DNA of 64,000 bases, from positions 1 to 64,000 of the forward strand of contig JBEWZL010000063.1 of the NCBI GenBank assembly GCA_045837725.1. The letters run 5' to 3'. A model generated the notes under the pieces. That model had not been told where the DNA came from. It saw nothing but the letters and a program-made list of their open reading frames with translations, and searched no databases. Each line of letters begins with the position of its first letter. Position 1 is the first letter of the stretch. The position numbers were made by a program, and so were the translations under genes. The stretch comes from Vermamoeba vermiformis. Its lineage: Eukaryota; Tubulinea; Echinamoebida. Shown here piece by piece: positions 44,205 through 56,003 of this stretch.

Positions 44205-47200
44205 ATGAGCAATAAGGTCCAAGATAAGATATTGGCGGTCAAAACACGTAAAGGTAAGCCAGATTTCACATCTGTTCCCTCTCCACAATTTTTATTTTGA
44301 TTAATAATATTTTTTTGTGGCTCGATTGATTCTATTTTTGAAGTATAATGCCTGAATTTAGGGAAACTTAAATATGAAATAATTTACAAATTAATTTTCG
44401 AATTCCATTTACTTTGGAAGGCAAATTTAGCCTCAATAAATACGCAAAAAATTAAGCTATTAATGATAATTAATAATAATGATATTGTTGGCCCGATTCA
44501 AATCCCCCCCTTGTGTGAATTACGAATTTAAAAATTATAATTATCAGTTTTCTGGGCGTGGTAGTCGTTACCCCAGACCAACCATAACAGCGACGTACCA
44601 ACGATACTATAGTTGGATATATATGCTATCGCTGCCGCTAAGAACCAGGCGGCTGGTTGTTGACTGAGCGCCAAAATAAATTCCTTAACTTTATTAAAAA
44701 TTCGAATTAAAATTCCTAAAATGCACAGGGGGGGGATTTGAATCGGGATAACAATAAGGGACTTTAAAAAGAGTCTGACTTTATTGCCCACCTCAATTAT
44801 AATTATTTAATTAATTTTAATTAATATAGGACGTGTTGCGCGTATTGTTCGCGAGCATTATTTGCGCGGTGATATTTACTGCCAATATTCACAATGCAAA
44901 AAATGTCCGACACAGCCCAACGCACTGTTATTGCCTCCCGAAGAATACAGCCATATTATAGTGCCTGATACTAAAGTCGTTGACGATTATCTTGAATTGT
45001 TCGAATTGCCTGACCTCAAAAACATCGTTTTTGCGCAAACCACCGTGCAATTTGTAAGTAATTTTGTTCATGAATGAAACTTATCATTATTTCTTACTTT
45101 AAAACGAATTTATCTCCCTATCGATCATATAATATCAAAATTTAAAAATAATGCAAGGAATATTGATATTTTATACTTATCTACTTTTATCAAACCGAGA
45201 TCCGTCAATAATTTTATCGCTAATAATTTGATTTAGATCCAAGAGAAAACAACCACGCGCACGTACCAGCGACTAAGATCAATCACAAAAGATATTCGAC
45301 GCAGTTCAATCGTGTTTGCAAATGAAAATTTCAATCAGACGTTCGTCGAACGAGACACGAATGAAACTCTTGAAGACCGAAATCATCGAGGTAACACTCG
45401 CTATAACAATAATAATACATCAATATATTATATCAAGCGTATTAATACAATCACAATTCATAATGATGATGTATATAGTAACGTTGTATTGTTTTTTTAG
45501 CGGTGATGATGGTGGCTGATTGGTACACGCATCATTTGCAAGGAAAAATTCCCGTGTTTTATGTGTCTGAAGATATCATTTGGCGAGAAAAAGCGAAGGA
45601 TATTGGACTCAATTCGATGAGCTTGAAAGGTACGTACGATCAGTGGATCCGCTAATTGTCAACTCAACATTAATGTCCAACTTATATAGAGTATTTGGAC
45701 AAGTATCACGGCGATAATTCGACTGTGTTGGGCTTGTTCGACTCACTCTCATTGTTATTGGCGCAAAAAGAAGAAAATGAAGGCCTTTCACTTGATGTAC
45801 CGACTCAATTCGAAGATGTAAGTAGTGATAACTGATTGAGTATGTTTCGCATATGATTAATATAATTATTTGAAGTATTTGCCAGACGACGTATTGGACG
45901 CGAAAATTAAATCAGGAGCGCTTTACCAAGGAAAAATTCAGTGTCGTGCGAGTAACCCTGAAGGTACGGCATAATGTCCATACCAAGTACACAGAATTGC
46001 GATAATAATATTATGTTGTATTATAGAGGCCGAGGTGAGATTGGGCGAGAAGTCAGTTCTCGGTCGCGATATTTTGATTCCGAGCAAAATCCTGCGAAAC
46101 AGAGCTATTCACGGCGATATCGTCGCTGTTGAGGTAACATTGACTTACATAATATTACTTTCCTATATTAACCTATGACTAGTTATTGGATAAGAGACTA
46201 TGGCGAGCACCTTCGCAAATGTTACGAAGTGGTGTCGAGGACGGAAATTCTCCGGCAGGCAAGTCGAGCGGATCTGCTGCTTTTAATAGCATTTTCTCAT
46301 ATTGTATTTAGCTCCTGAGGCTGGCGATAGTCTTGGTGAAGCAAGGCCGTGTGGTAAAATAGTCGGAATTATTCAACGAAATTGGCGACCTTTCGTGTGT
46401 ACGTTGCAAGTCGAGGAAAGGTAAGGGTTCGAGTGGATCTGTATGGGCTATCGATCATTTTATTAACTTTATTTTTGGTTCAGTGAAAAGGATGGAGGCA
46501 GTGCACCGCAACAGCAACAAAAAGCCGAGAAGATTTTGGCGGTTCCTTGGGACTGGCGAATTCCACTGATCCGCATCCAAACCAGACAATTCAGTCAGCT
46601 GAGCAATCAGCGTATTGTTGTAAATATAGACTCGTGGGATGTTAACTCAACGTATCCTACCGGTCATTACGTGAGATCTCTCGGCGAGATTGGATTGGCT
46701 GAAACGGATGTGCAAACCTTATTGGTTGAGAATCAAATTTCATACAGCGAATTTGGTCCTAATATGATGAGCTCGCTGCCGTAAGAATTTTGCAAGTATT
46801 TTTCATACATTACTAAATATGGCATTGTTAGTACTAAGAGCTGGACTCCACCGCCCGAAGAAGTTAAAAGGCGCCGAGATCTGCGGTCATGGCGAGTATT
46901 TTCAATTGATCCTCTTGGCAGTCAGGTATATATAATAACTAACTATTATATAGTATGTTAATGATATTGTTATATTAGGATATCGATGACGCTTTGTCAG
47001 TAACCGAAGCTCCTAACGGAAATACATTGATCGGTTGCCGTACGTACTTCTTGATTTATTTCCTTATAAGGAAATCGAATGACTAATATCTATATTTAGA
47101 TATTGCCGATGTGGCATACTTCGTTAAGGAAGATACGTTGCTCGACTACGAAGCCAGATCCCGAAGCACGAGTGTTTATTTGGCTGACCGAAGAATAGAC

Positions 47201-49676
47201 ATGTTACCTGCCATTTTGTCCGAATGTAAGCGAATATTAATGCCTTTATTACTATATTTGGTAATAATTTCTGGAATTTTAGTTTTATGCTCGATCCGTT
47301 GCAATCAAGAACGATTTGCGATGAGCGTGATTTGGGAGTTCGACAAAAAGACTAACGAAGTGGTTGACACGTGGTTTGGCCGCACAATTATCAATTCTAA
47401 ATATGAATTGAATTATCAAGAGGCGCAGAACATAATTGACGATAAAGCTGAAGAGAAAAAGAAGTTTGGAAATGAATACAAATCACTGCGAGAAGATTTA
47501 TTGAAACTACGAAGAATTTACTTAAAGATACGCGTAAGTATAACGGCCAAAATTTTCCTTCCCTCAAACCACATCTGCATCCGTTACAAAATTTTTTTTT
47601 GAATTAATTTTTCAGAGAAATTCTCCAATATATTTAAACGAACCTTAATGCATTTGAATTTTTGTGCATATTTTTAAATAAATTTTGCAGGACAAACGGC
47701 TTGCGAGCGGCGCATTAGAGTTGGCGAGCAGTGAAGTTCGGTTCGAATTGGACAATAATAGAAACCCGACCAAGATCAGTAAGTACCATATTATCATAAT
47801 ATCCTACGAAGAGATATTAACACGATTGTTATAGACACGAAAAAAGAATTAGAAGTGATGAAATTGGTCGCTGAGTACATGATCTTGGCCAATTGTTCCG
47901 TGGCCGAATTTATTTACAAGAAATATCCTGAATGTTCCTTATTAAGAAGACATCCTATGCCACGTCTAGATGCATTTGCTGAAGTAATTGAAGCTGCTGC
48001 CGCCAAAGGTACGAACGCAGGAAAAAATTTCCTTTTTTGGAAATACCGATTTTTCCTACAAACTGCTTCTTCTTTCAAAGAGGTATCAAATTTTAATATG
48101 GTTGTTCTATATTTAGGCATCACTATTGAAACGTCGACCAATAAGGCATTGGCTCAATCATTGGCGAAAATTCCAGCAGTAGTGAAAGACGAATTGATCG
48201 GGCACATTATCAAGAACTTGACCACGACTGCCATGGCCGAAGCAGAGTATTTCAGCACTGGTTCGTTCGACATTACCGAGTACTATCACTATGGTCTTGC
48301 CGCAGACTTCTATACTCACTTCACGTAAGTGCAGATCCCGCTAGATCTGACTCCTGGCAGATCCAAAAAAAGGACATGGACATTTAGAATGAATTGCTAA
48401 CGATATATTCGCAGGTCTCCTATTCGTCGCTATGCAGACGTTGTCGTTCATCGCATTTTATTGCGTGCTTTAGCTGATCCAAAACCAGGCGCGTACATTC
48501 CTAATCAACAACTGCAAGAGTTGGCACGGCACATCAATTTGAAGCACAGAACCGCTAAACAAGTATGACTTATAATCATAAGGCGACATTTATATTAATA
48601 TTACGTTGTAGTGTCAACGAGATTCAGTGGATCTGTTCGAAGTCATTTTCTTCAAAAAGCATCACGTGGTCGCTGATGCAGTCATTTTCAACATGAAACA
48701 AAACGGATTCTACGTGTTCGCGCCCAAGTACGTACAATTACCATATTAGGATATGACAACTTTGGTCTAACGTTCCAATATTATTATCCAGATATGGTAT
48801 CAAGGGCACGGTATATTTGAAAGACAAAGACGGCCAATTAATTATTCCGGACAATTGTTTGTCGTTGAATCCAAACTCGTACGAATCATCGCTCAAAGTG
48901 CTCGATGTTTCACTGAACGAAGAGCGGAACAAAATGGGACTCCGAACGACTGGCGGAAAAACATTCTGGGTTGAGTTGTTTGATCACGTGACTGTCAAAA
49001 TTTATGCGGGAGAATCGCGTTCGCATTTGCCACCAATCAAATTCGAGCTGATCCACTTTGGCGAAGACGCCGAGCTGAAAGAGAAAGGCGAGCAAGGAAT
49101 TTCAACCCCGATTGACAAAGATGAGGCCGGGTACGACGTCTCTGGAAATCCCGGAAGCGGCGAGACCGGCGCAAACAAGCAAGTGACACCTGTCAAAACG
49201 TCAACCAACAAAAAGAACCCCGAAGAATGGACGCAAGAAGAAGAAGATTTCTACGAATTTTCACAGAGCCGTGGTGAAGAGACCTTGTTTGGCGTGCTGG
49301 AAAAATTGAACGATCTTGCGCTGACTGAGAACGTGGCTGTTGTTAACGGGCCAGCGAAGATCTGCAAATCTATTTACAAATCTGGAATGAAGGGCCGAAG
49401 ATTGTTCGGGTAAGTGTATTATAACTAATCACGTGCTCACTTTAAACTGACCAATCAGCGCACGATCTTACATTATTTCTTTAAATTGACCAATCTGATG
49501 TACTTACATGTTTTATTTAGCAAACGCGATGAATTGTACAACGAAGAATGGGACGACGATTTGAGCTACAGAAAAGAAGTCTCGAACAAATTCACCAATC
49601 AGATTGTGCGCATGGAGAATGAGCTCAAGACGAAAGCGATTCAGCTGATTAAGAGCAGAAGATACGCGAAACAATA
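44205..49676 (+). CDS. DIS3: DIS3/RRP44 exosome ribonuclease
   Basis: Starts MSNKVQDKILAVKTRKG. The CR3 zinc motif follows (CQYSQCKKC), then a PIN domain (HIIVPDTKVVDDYLELFEL, EDRNHRAVMMVADWY, VFYVSED), two cold-shock domains (GALYQGKIQCRASNP, SVLGRDILIPS), and the RNB exonuclease with an intact SQDIDDALSV metal site, [43 protein letters not shown] and an S1 domain. About 1,100 residues. Of the four PIN acidic residues, two seem replaced (Phe for Glu97 and His for Asp146 of human numbering), so endonuclease activity is doubtful. A 170-residue extension after S1 ends LIKSRRYAKQ and is not in human DIS3. The first intron (about 577 bases) holds an inverted-repeat element. Confidence 0.94.
44484..44755. 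mobile_element. MITE-like inverted-repeat element in DIS3 intron 1
   Basis: A left end at 44484-44510 (ATTGTTGGCCCGATTCAAAT followed by seven C) is matched by the reverse complement of the right end at about 44728-44755 (ATTGTTATCCCGATTCAAAT and eight C). The arms are about 27 bases and nearly identical, with a weaker match inside. The interior (about 215 bases) has no coding frame and contains a small palindrome (CCAACGATACTATAGTTGG). I find no clear target-site duplication. The GATTCAAATCC core resembles an RNA polymerase III B box. This fits a non-autonomous fold-back element. Confidence 0.6.
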
Positions 49677-49797
49677 AACAAAAAAATCTTCCATTATATA
49701 GACAAGTTTCCAAAACAATCTAAAAGGGGCCCCCTTCCAAATTTCTAGAATTCAAACATGATTTTTTTTGCATCCGCTTCTTTTCATTTTATTTGTG

Positions 49798-52700
49798 ATG
49801 ACGCATTTGGAAGCAACGTTAGCAGTTCCTTTGGCTCAGGAGGCAATTTTAAAGGCGATTTTTTATCGCTCTGTGCCTGACGAAGCGTTAGGCAGCCTCA
49901 AAAGTTTGAGAAGCACATCCAAAGAAATTAACCGCTTTTTGAGTGATGAGCTAATTGTAAAAATAATTAGTAACAAGGCATACAGTAAGTAATAATTATT
50001 CGATATTTTTACAATATTCTTTAATTTTTCCGGTCCCCTTGGCCGATCAAGTATTAACAATTATCCAGCGCCTTTGAACGTTAGGTTTCAGCACGGAAAA
50101 GTCAATAATTTGATATTTCATAATTATTGGAGCAAGTTTGAAGAGTGTAAGTTCTGACTTAATTCTCACTCACCAAGAACGTTCTGACATTTGACACTCG
50201 ATCCAGTTATCAGATTGCTCACAACATATAATGGCGCAGAAAATAGTCGCAAATTAGTAAAACAGCACTTATTCTGTGCCGTCAAATATGCGTCACCAGA
50301 TTTCGTAGCTTCTTTAATGAAGATCCAGATCGAAAACAAAGCCGTTCAATTCCCAGCCCAAAATATTATACGATCACTCGAATATAGCATAAAGAAACAG
50401 AAAAATGACGTGGCATTGATTCTATTGCCTTACTTACAAGCTTGCTTTAAAGAGTCAGATCCCCAACATTTTGCCGTACGTCTTAGAATTTCTAGTAAAG
50501 CCAATTAACATTAGTTTTCTCAGCGAGTGGAATGTGCACTGAAAAATAACGAAGACATTAATATTAACGGCGATATTTTTTATTACATTCGACGCAACTT
50601 GAAATCATCTGTTGTTATGCTGCAGTTACTCAGCGGTACGTTGGCATCGTTATAGGATTATAGGGTTTGTAGAATCGATTATTAATGTTTTTTGCACTTA
50701 GATCCTCGCGAAAAGATTATTGTACCCGAAGGTAAGAATTAACAGATCCAACAATATTTTTGTTTAGTTTTAATTATTATCTAATAATGTTTAATTCAAG
50801 GCAACCTGTTGGAATGCAAAGAATTGGCCAATGATGAAGAGTTTGAGTACACCTCGATCTTTTGTAAGCACTTATTTGATACTTTACATCCGTTACAAAT
50901 TCTGAGATCCAATATTTCGTAACAGATTACGACTCGATGAAGAAGGTCGGAGACACATATTATAGAAATGGACTTCGCTGGGTTACTGGCGTAAATAATT
51001 TGACCTCAAGTTTTTCCTATTACGACAGCAAGGGTTTCTGCTACCAAGTTCAAATTCCAAGTCCAGATGGCAGTACATACGTTTATGAAGGAATATCTAC
51101 GACTAATATATACGAATTGATAGTCAAAACGAGTTTAGGCAGTGAATTTCTCAGAAGTTTTCCGCATCAGTTCGTTGCAGTAACGGATCACGTTTTGAAT
51201 TTGCCGTGCGTCGAACAACCGTGGTTCTTTGGCAATATATCCGATAAAGAAGCGAATGACATCGTATCAGGTAATAATTATGATTAATTTTCTATTAAGG
51301 TTTCGGATGATTTGGAAATCCGTTGCGAGATCCGACTTTGCGTTTCAAAAATGCGTTTTGTATGCATTTTTATTGGAGTATTGATTCCGTTTTAATGTTA
51401 GCAATGGCGAGCAATACATTCTTCTTAACAGCATCACGTGGTGCGGATATTTTTATCTATTGGAGTGAGCCTAAAAGAAGAGGTCTTGAACCGTTGTCAT
51501 TTCGTCTTGATGACAGCGCAGAGTTGAAAAAATACGTTGAAAGAGCAATGAAGACGTTAAATCCCGTACTAGGCTTCTATAATGGAGGTACACCGAGGAA
51601 TTTAGAGGTGTTCAAGTTTCACCGGATCCTCGCCATAACATCCTCCGAGCATGTTCTCAGTACGTTTCAAATTGTGACATTGAAATATAGGTCTAACTTA
51701 ATATTATAGGTCAGGTATCTTTATTCGTACAGCAAAATGGTCAGTTGAAAATTGTCAAAATTCGAAATTTAATTTTCTACGTAGATCTCGACATTTCATT
51801 ACTCCGCAATCCATCGCCGCTTTGGACGTATTTACAACGAGTTGGCGTTAGAGAAGATGTAATCGAATGGCTAATCGATAACAAAGTCTATTTACATGGA
51901 GAGTAAGTTAAAAATTTTTTTTCCGAGAATTTTTGACTAACTTTATTTTCAGTGAAACACCTTCTATCATGGCGCTGCTTATATCGAAAAATTTAAATGC
52001 ACAACAACGGCGGTTAATGAGCCTCGGAGTGAAATGTGATACGTCAGCATTCGTCGAGCTGATCAAACAAACACCGAGCCGAGAAAAGTTCAACCAGTTT
52101 TGGTCGGCAAGAAAAGTAGCATTAGATTATAATGCTATATTATCAACGTTATTTGAAGTCGCTAGAAAGTATGAAAGTCAATGGAGAGACAGTTTAGGAA
52201 GTGATTTTGGAGAAAAGCGGAAATTACTATATTTGGCTTGGAGATTCGGAAACGACGATAATTCATTCAAAACATTGCCGTTAGAATTATTGCAATTAAT
52301 AATTCAATATGATATTGATGTGCCGTATTGGTACACCATTGCGGATATCATTTTGAACGCGGCACCAAACCGAACTTGTCGCCCACATCTACGGTCACTA
52401 GAGAGCATACTATACGTTGCCAAATATAGTAATCGATTTCCAGCGGATTTTGTGGTCAATGCAATCGAAGACACATTAAGTTACGGCCAAATCGATTTTA
52501 ACAACTTGCCACATTTTTTGCGACAATTGCGAAAGATATCTCCAACTCTAAAAATTCAACGTGCAGGTGCTCGCTTACTCAATCGTTGCATTTACACACC
52601 GAAAACAGATCTCTTGCTCGCAGTTCTCGAGACAAAAATTTTAGATCCCACAGTATTTTCGACACCGACTTCTCTTGGCGGTAGTTTCCACGAAGCAGTG

Positions 52701-52898
52701 CCTCTTGTTTGGATGACATGTTTTGAAAGAAAAAAATCTTTTGTAGAATTGTTGAGCAGAGCTGGTGCCATGCCGCTACAATTTACCAACAACCGCGGAG
52801 AGACTAGAAGACTTCAAGACTGGCTGGCCCATCAATACGTCAAAGAAGATATGTACGAACTTGTCTTGCGGTGCACAGAAGAAGGAAATAAACTTTGA
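49798..52898 (+). CDS. large protein with an SH2-like domain
   Basis: About ten exons; the ATG at 49798 (MTHLEATLAVPLAQEAIL) is chosen as the first in frame. Parts seen: an N-terminal helical region of repeat-like units (SLKSLRSTSKEINRFL, IRLLTTYNGAENSRKLV, AVKYASPDFVASLMKI); a beta-rich domain (YYRNGLRWVTGV, YDSKGFCYQVQIP); then EQPWFFGNISDKEANDIVS followed across an intron by NTFFLTASRGADIFIYW, which matches the WFHGxIS..EA and FLVRxS blocks of SH2 domains. The Arg that binds phosphotyrosine is not at its place. The C-terminal 300 residues are again helical, with an LPLELLQLI stretch and an ankyrin-like end (LLSRAGAMPLQFTNNRGETR). Function unknown. Confidence 0.6.
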
Positions 52899-53153
52899 GC
52901 GCGTACTGCGTTGACCAAAGTTTGACCAATCGTTCGAGGTCTTTGATTTTAAATATATTGTAATTAAACATTATAATAATATGAGAAGAATACTCGAGGC
53001 ATTTGACATCCAATTAACTAGCAACAGGTCGTTAAGTAACAAACTTGGTTGAAGCACTACGGATCAACTCGAAAATGATGATGTGTGACGAAATAACTGT
53101 TACTGTTTCATTTACAATACAACAATATATACGACTGCTCATAAAATATAAAT

Positions 53154-55641
53154 CTAAGGTTGCTCAGCTTCCAGTTCGACGGTCGAGTTAGTTACTCGTT
53201 GAGGTTGAGGAGGAATAGAACTAGACAATCGACTACGCACGCGAGTTTCTTCTCTCTCCCTCTGCTTCTTAGTGACGCCTAATCCAATACCAATAGCAGC
53301 GCCTGCTGCCACAACACACGCAGCAACGATAACTCCGATGGCCCATGGAGCCAGATCTCCTGGACAAGGAATTTTTTCGCTCGTAATAATCACTGTAATG
53401 CTATTCGCTGTATTTTTTTGCACGATAGTAGTGTTGGTGCACGGGACTGAATATAAAAAGCAAGTTAAATTTGATTTTCCTAATTTCGCAATAATTTGTA
53501 ACGACTTACGATCGCCTTCGTAAGAGACTGAATCGAAATCCAAGTTAGCAGTGCTGCACGTGGAGTTGAATCGAATGACGTCACGTGTAAGAGTTCCATT
53601 GTTGGCAAGCTGAGCAATCTCTTCGGGCGTAAGTTTAACGGTTAAAGATCCTAGAAAAAGAGAGAAAATAAGTACTGGCAACAATACTAAGAATAGCTAT
53701 GGCATTATATAAGTACCTTCGATATCAGCACAGCCTTTTACGTCAATAACTCCGCCACTTATGGAGATGTTCGAGTTCACATCCAGATCTCCGTAAATAA
53801 CTGTATTGGAAAAAGTGATGGGATCGTTAATCACCAAATCTTTCACGACAACCCACGTGGGTCTTCGACTGGCGTCATATTGACACAAAGCGGATTCTTC
53901 AGGTGAAGGTAAAGGGCAATTAGGACCTGAGAAACAAACGCGTTATTTGAACATTCCAAAAAAGGAAATAAATTCGGACTTACAATCAATATCTGCTACT
54001 TGACACTGTTCAGGAACGCAGCAAAAGAAGTTTTTGGACAAGGAACATCCCCTCAAACGAGGAAAGCTGCCGTTGAAGCAGCCCGAGAAAAGATTGTTCG
54101 ACAGATCCAACGAAAGCAGATCAATGGTCTTGTAGACTGCTGGAATTTCTCCGTAGAGCTGATTATTGGAGAGATCCAGGTAAATTAAGTTCGTAGAAAC
54201 AATCGTCGGCAAAAATCCAGTAAGTTGATTGCCAGTTGCAGTGAAGTAAATAATACTAGACCCAATGATGGGGATCGAACCGGTTAATTGATTATACGAC
54301 AGTGTGAGAGATACTAGACTCAGACCGTCAGTGAATGGAACAGATCCGGTTAATTGATTGCCGTCCAAGTAAAGTGCACTAAGGTAACGGCCAATCTGAG
54401 GAATAGTGCCAGTCAATTTGTTGTATTGCAGATTCATGTTTTCAATCGATTGGACGGCAAGAGCTTCCGCTGAAATGGAGCTCAGCTGATTGCCACTTAA
54501 ATTGACGATTCGAATTTTTGGCGCCAAAAAAACCGGAACAGATCCAGTGAATTGGTTATTTGATAAGTCCAAATTCAGCAATGCATTCAGTTGCCCAAAA
54601 TCAGGAATATTTCCGGAGAAATTGTTCGAGCCCAAGTCCAGACTGAGAAGCGACGGTAAGTTCAACAACGATTGCGGGATCGGGCCTGTAAGTCGATTTT
54701 GCGGCACATTAAGACTCTGTAAGGAAGTAGCTGCTGATATCTGACTCGGAATAGTGCCAGTAAGTTGATTCCTGCCAAGACTAATGCTGCTGACCGTGGA
54801 TGTGAATATCGAAGATGGAATGGTTCCAGTTATGGCGTTGTTTATCAAGGTAATGCTTTGAAAGACGGAGATGGATGGAATTTGGCCGCTGATTCCAGTG
54901 TTCAATATGGAAAGCGAGTACAAAGAGCCAGTAAACGTAGGAATGGATCCGGTCAAGCCAGGCAACGATTCAAAATTAATGTTCTTAAGCGTCGATAATG
55001 TTGCGTAGTGAGCGGGAATAGTATCTACTAAGTTCGGACAGGCGACAACCCGCAGGTAGGCTACTGAAGTTCCAACCAGATTCGGCATCTTCTTCACGTC
55101 GCAGTCTTCCATATAAAGGAGGCTCAAAGATGCTGGTAAACTCGTTGGTAGTTGTACATTAATTCCTCCAGATATTTCAAAGCCTCCAAAGTCCGTCAAG
55201 GTGGCTAAGCTGTTCGAGATCGGAGCAGTAAAATTGACGGAGGACAGCCGGAGAGTAGTTAAGTACGGCAACGATCCAATCCATGATCCAATAGCGACTT
55301 TCATTGTTGTGGGTACGTTGAAGGACGCTCTGCTATATAATTATTGTTATTAAAATTTGTAGCGATTAATTTTTTTAGTCTTAATATTAATAAAATAAAT
55401 AAAATACTTACAGGTCTATACTTATCACATGCAGTGCTCCGGCGGTATCGTTACAAAAAATTCCTTGTAGGGCGCAGGGATCAGTAATAGTTGCCCACTG
55501 GCTCGGTTCCGGGTCAATCGTTGCTCTGAAAGCATTAATTGCATCAATTTCTTGCTGAGGTAATTGTGCAATAGCGAGAGTAGCCAGGCAGAATAGTACT
55601 ACAGTGAGGACGGATCTTCGTAGGGCGCAACTAGCATACAT
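53154..55641 (-). CDS. single-pass membrane leucine-rich-repeat protein
   Basis: Starts with a signal peptide (LRRSVLTVVLFCLATLAIAQ) and an LRR cap (WATITDPCALQGIFCND). About eighteen plant-type repeats follow, with the LxxLxLSxNxLTGxIP consensus, for example LTGTIPSQISAATSLQSLNV and LDLSNNQFTGSVPVF. A Cys-rich C-cap (GCSLSKNFFCCVPEQC), a beta-rich part (DLVINDPITFSNTVIYGDLD) and a second small domain lead to one transmembrane helix (WAIGVIVAACVVAAGAAIGI) and a basic cytoplasmic tail of about 45 residues ending VELEAEQP. There is no kinase. It is probably a surface receptor or adhesion protein. Confidence 0.85.
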
Positions 55642-56003
55642 CTCGTGATAGGAGCTGTAGAGCTAAGTTGTAGCCAAAATATAACTGTACTAAGCACTTG
55701 GTATGCTCAAGCGATAATGCACAAAATATGAAAAAACGTGTTTTCTAATAATTGTTGATCCAGAAAGTTTCTATTTTTAGAAAAAGAATGGATGTAAAGA
55801 TAAGACTTACCATTGGAAGGTATGTAAACATTACGGTACTGAGTTTACCGATTGTTTCCGGAAAGGAAGCGGATGCGCGAAGCCCCGCGGAATTTGTAAA
55901 GGAAGAAATTTATTAGGAAAGTTCTCGGCAACTTAAATACCTCGAGCTATCAATACGACAGTATCCAATATATTATTACAATGAATTAGGGCCAGGAGTC
56001 AAT
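55642..56003. other. spacer between LRR and DNA ligase genes
   Basis: No gene seen in 362 bases. Both neighbours lie on the minus strand, so this should hold the LRR promoter and the ligase 3' end. Confidence 0.4.

Noticed and set aside
44484-44755. tRNA gene or SINE, because of the B-box-like GATTCAAATCC
   Set aside because: The motif occurs once in each arm in opposite directions, with no A box or cloverleaf between.
45312-45519. Asn/Ile-rich plus-strand frames continuing past the DIS3 exon
   Set aside because: They run into an intron. The DIS3 frame resumes after it with AVMMVADWY, matching the family.
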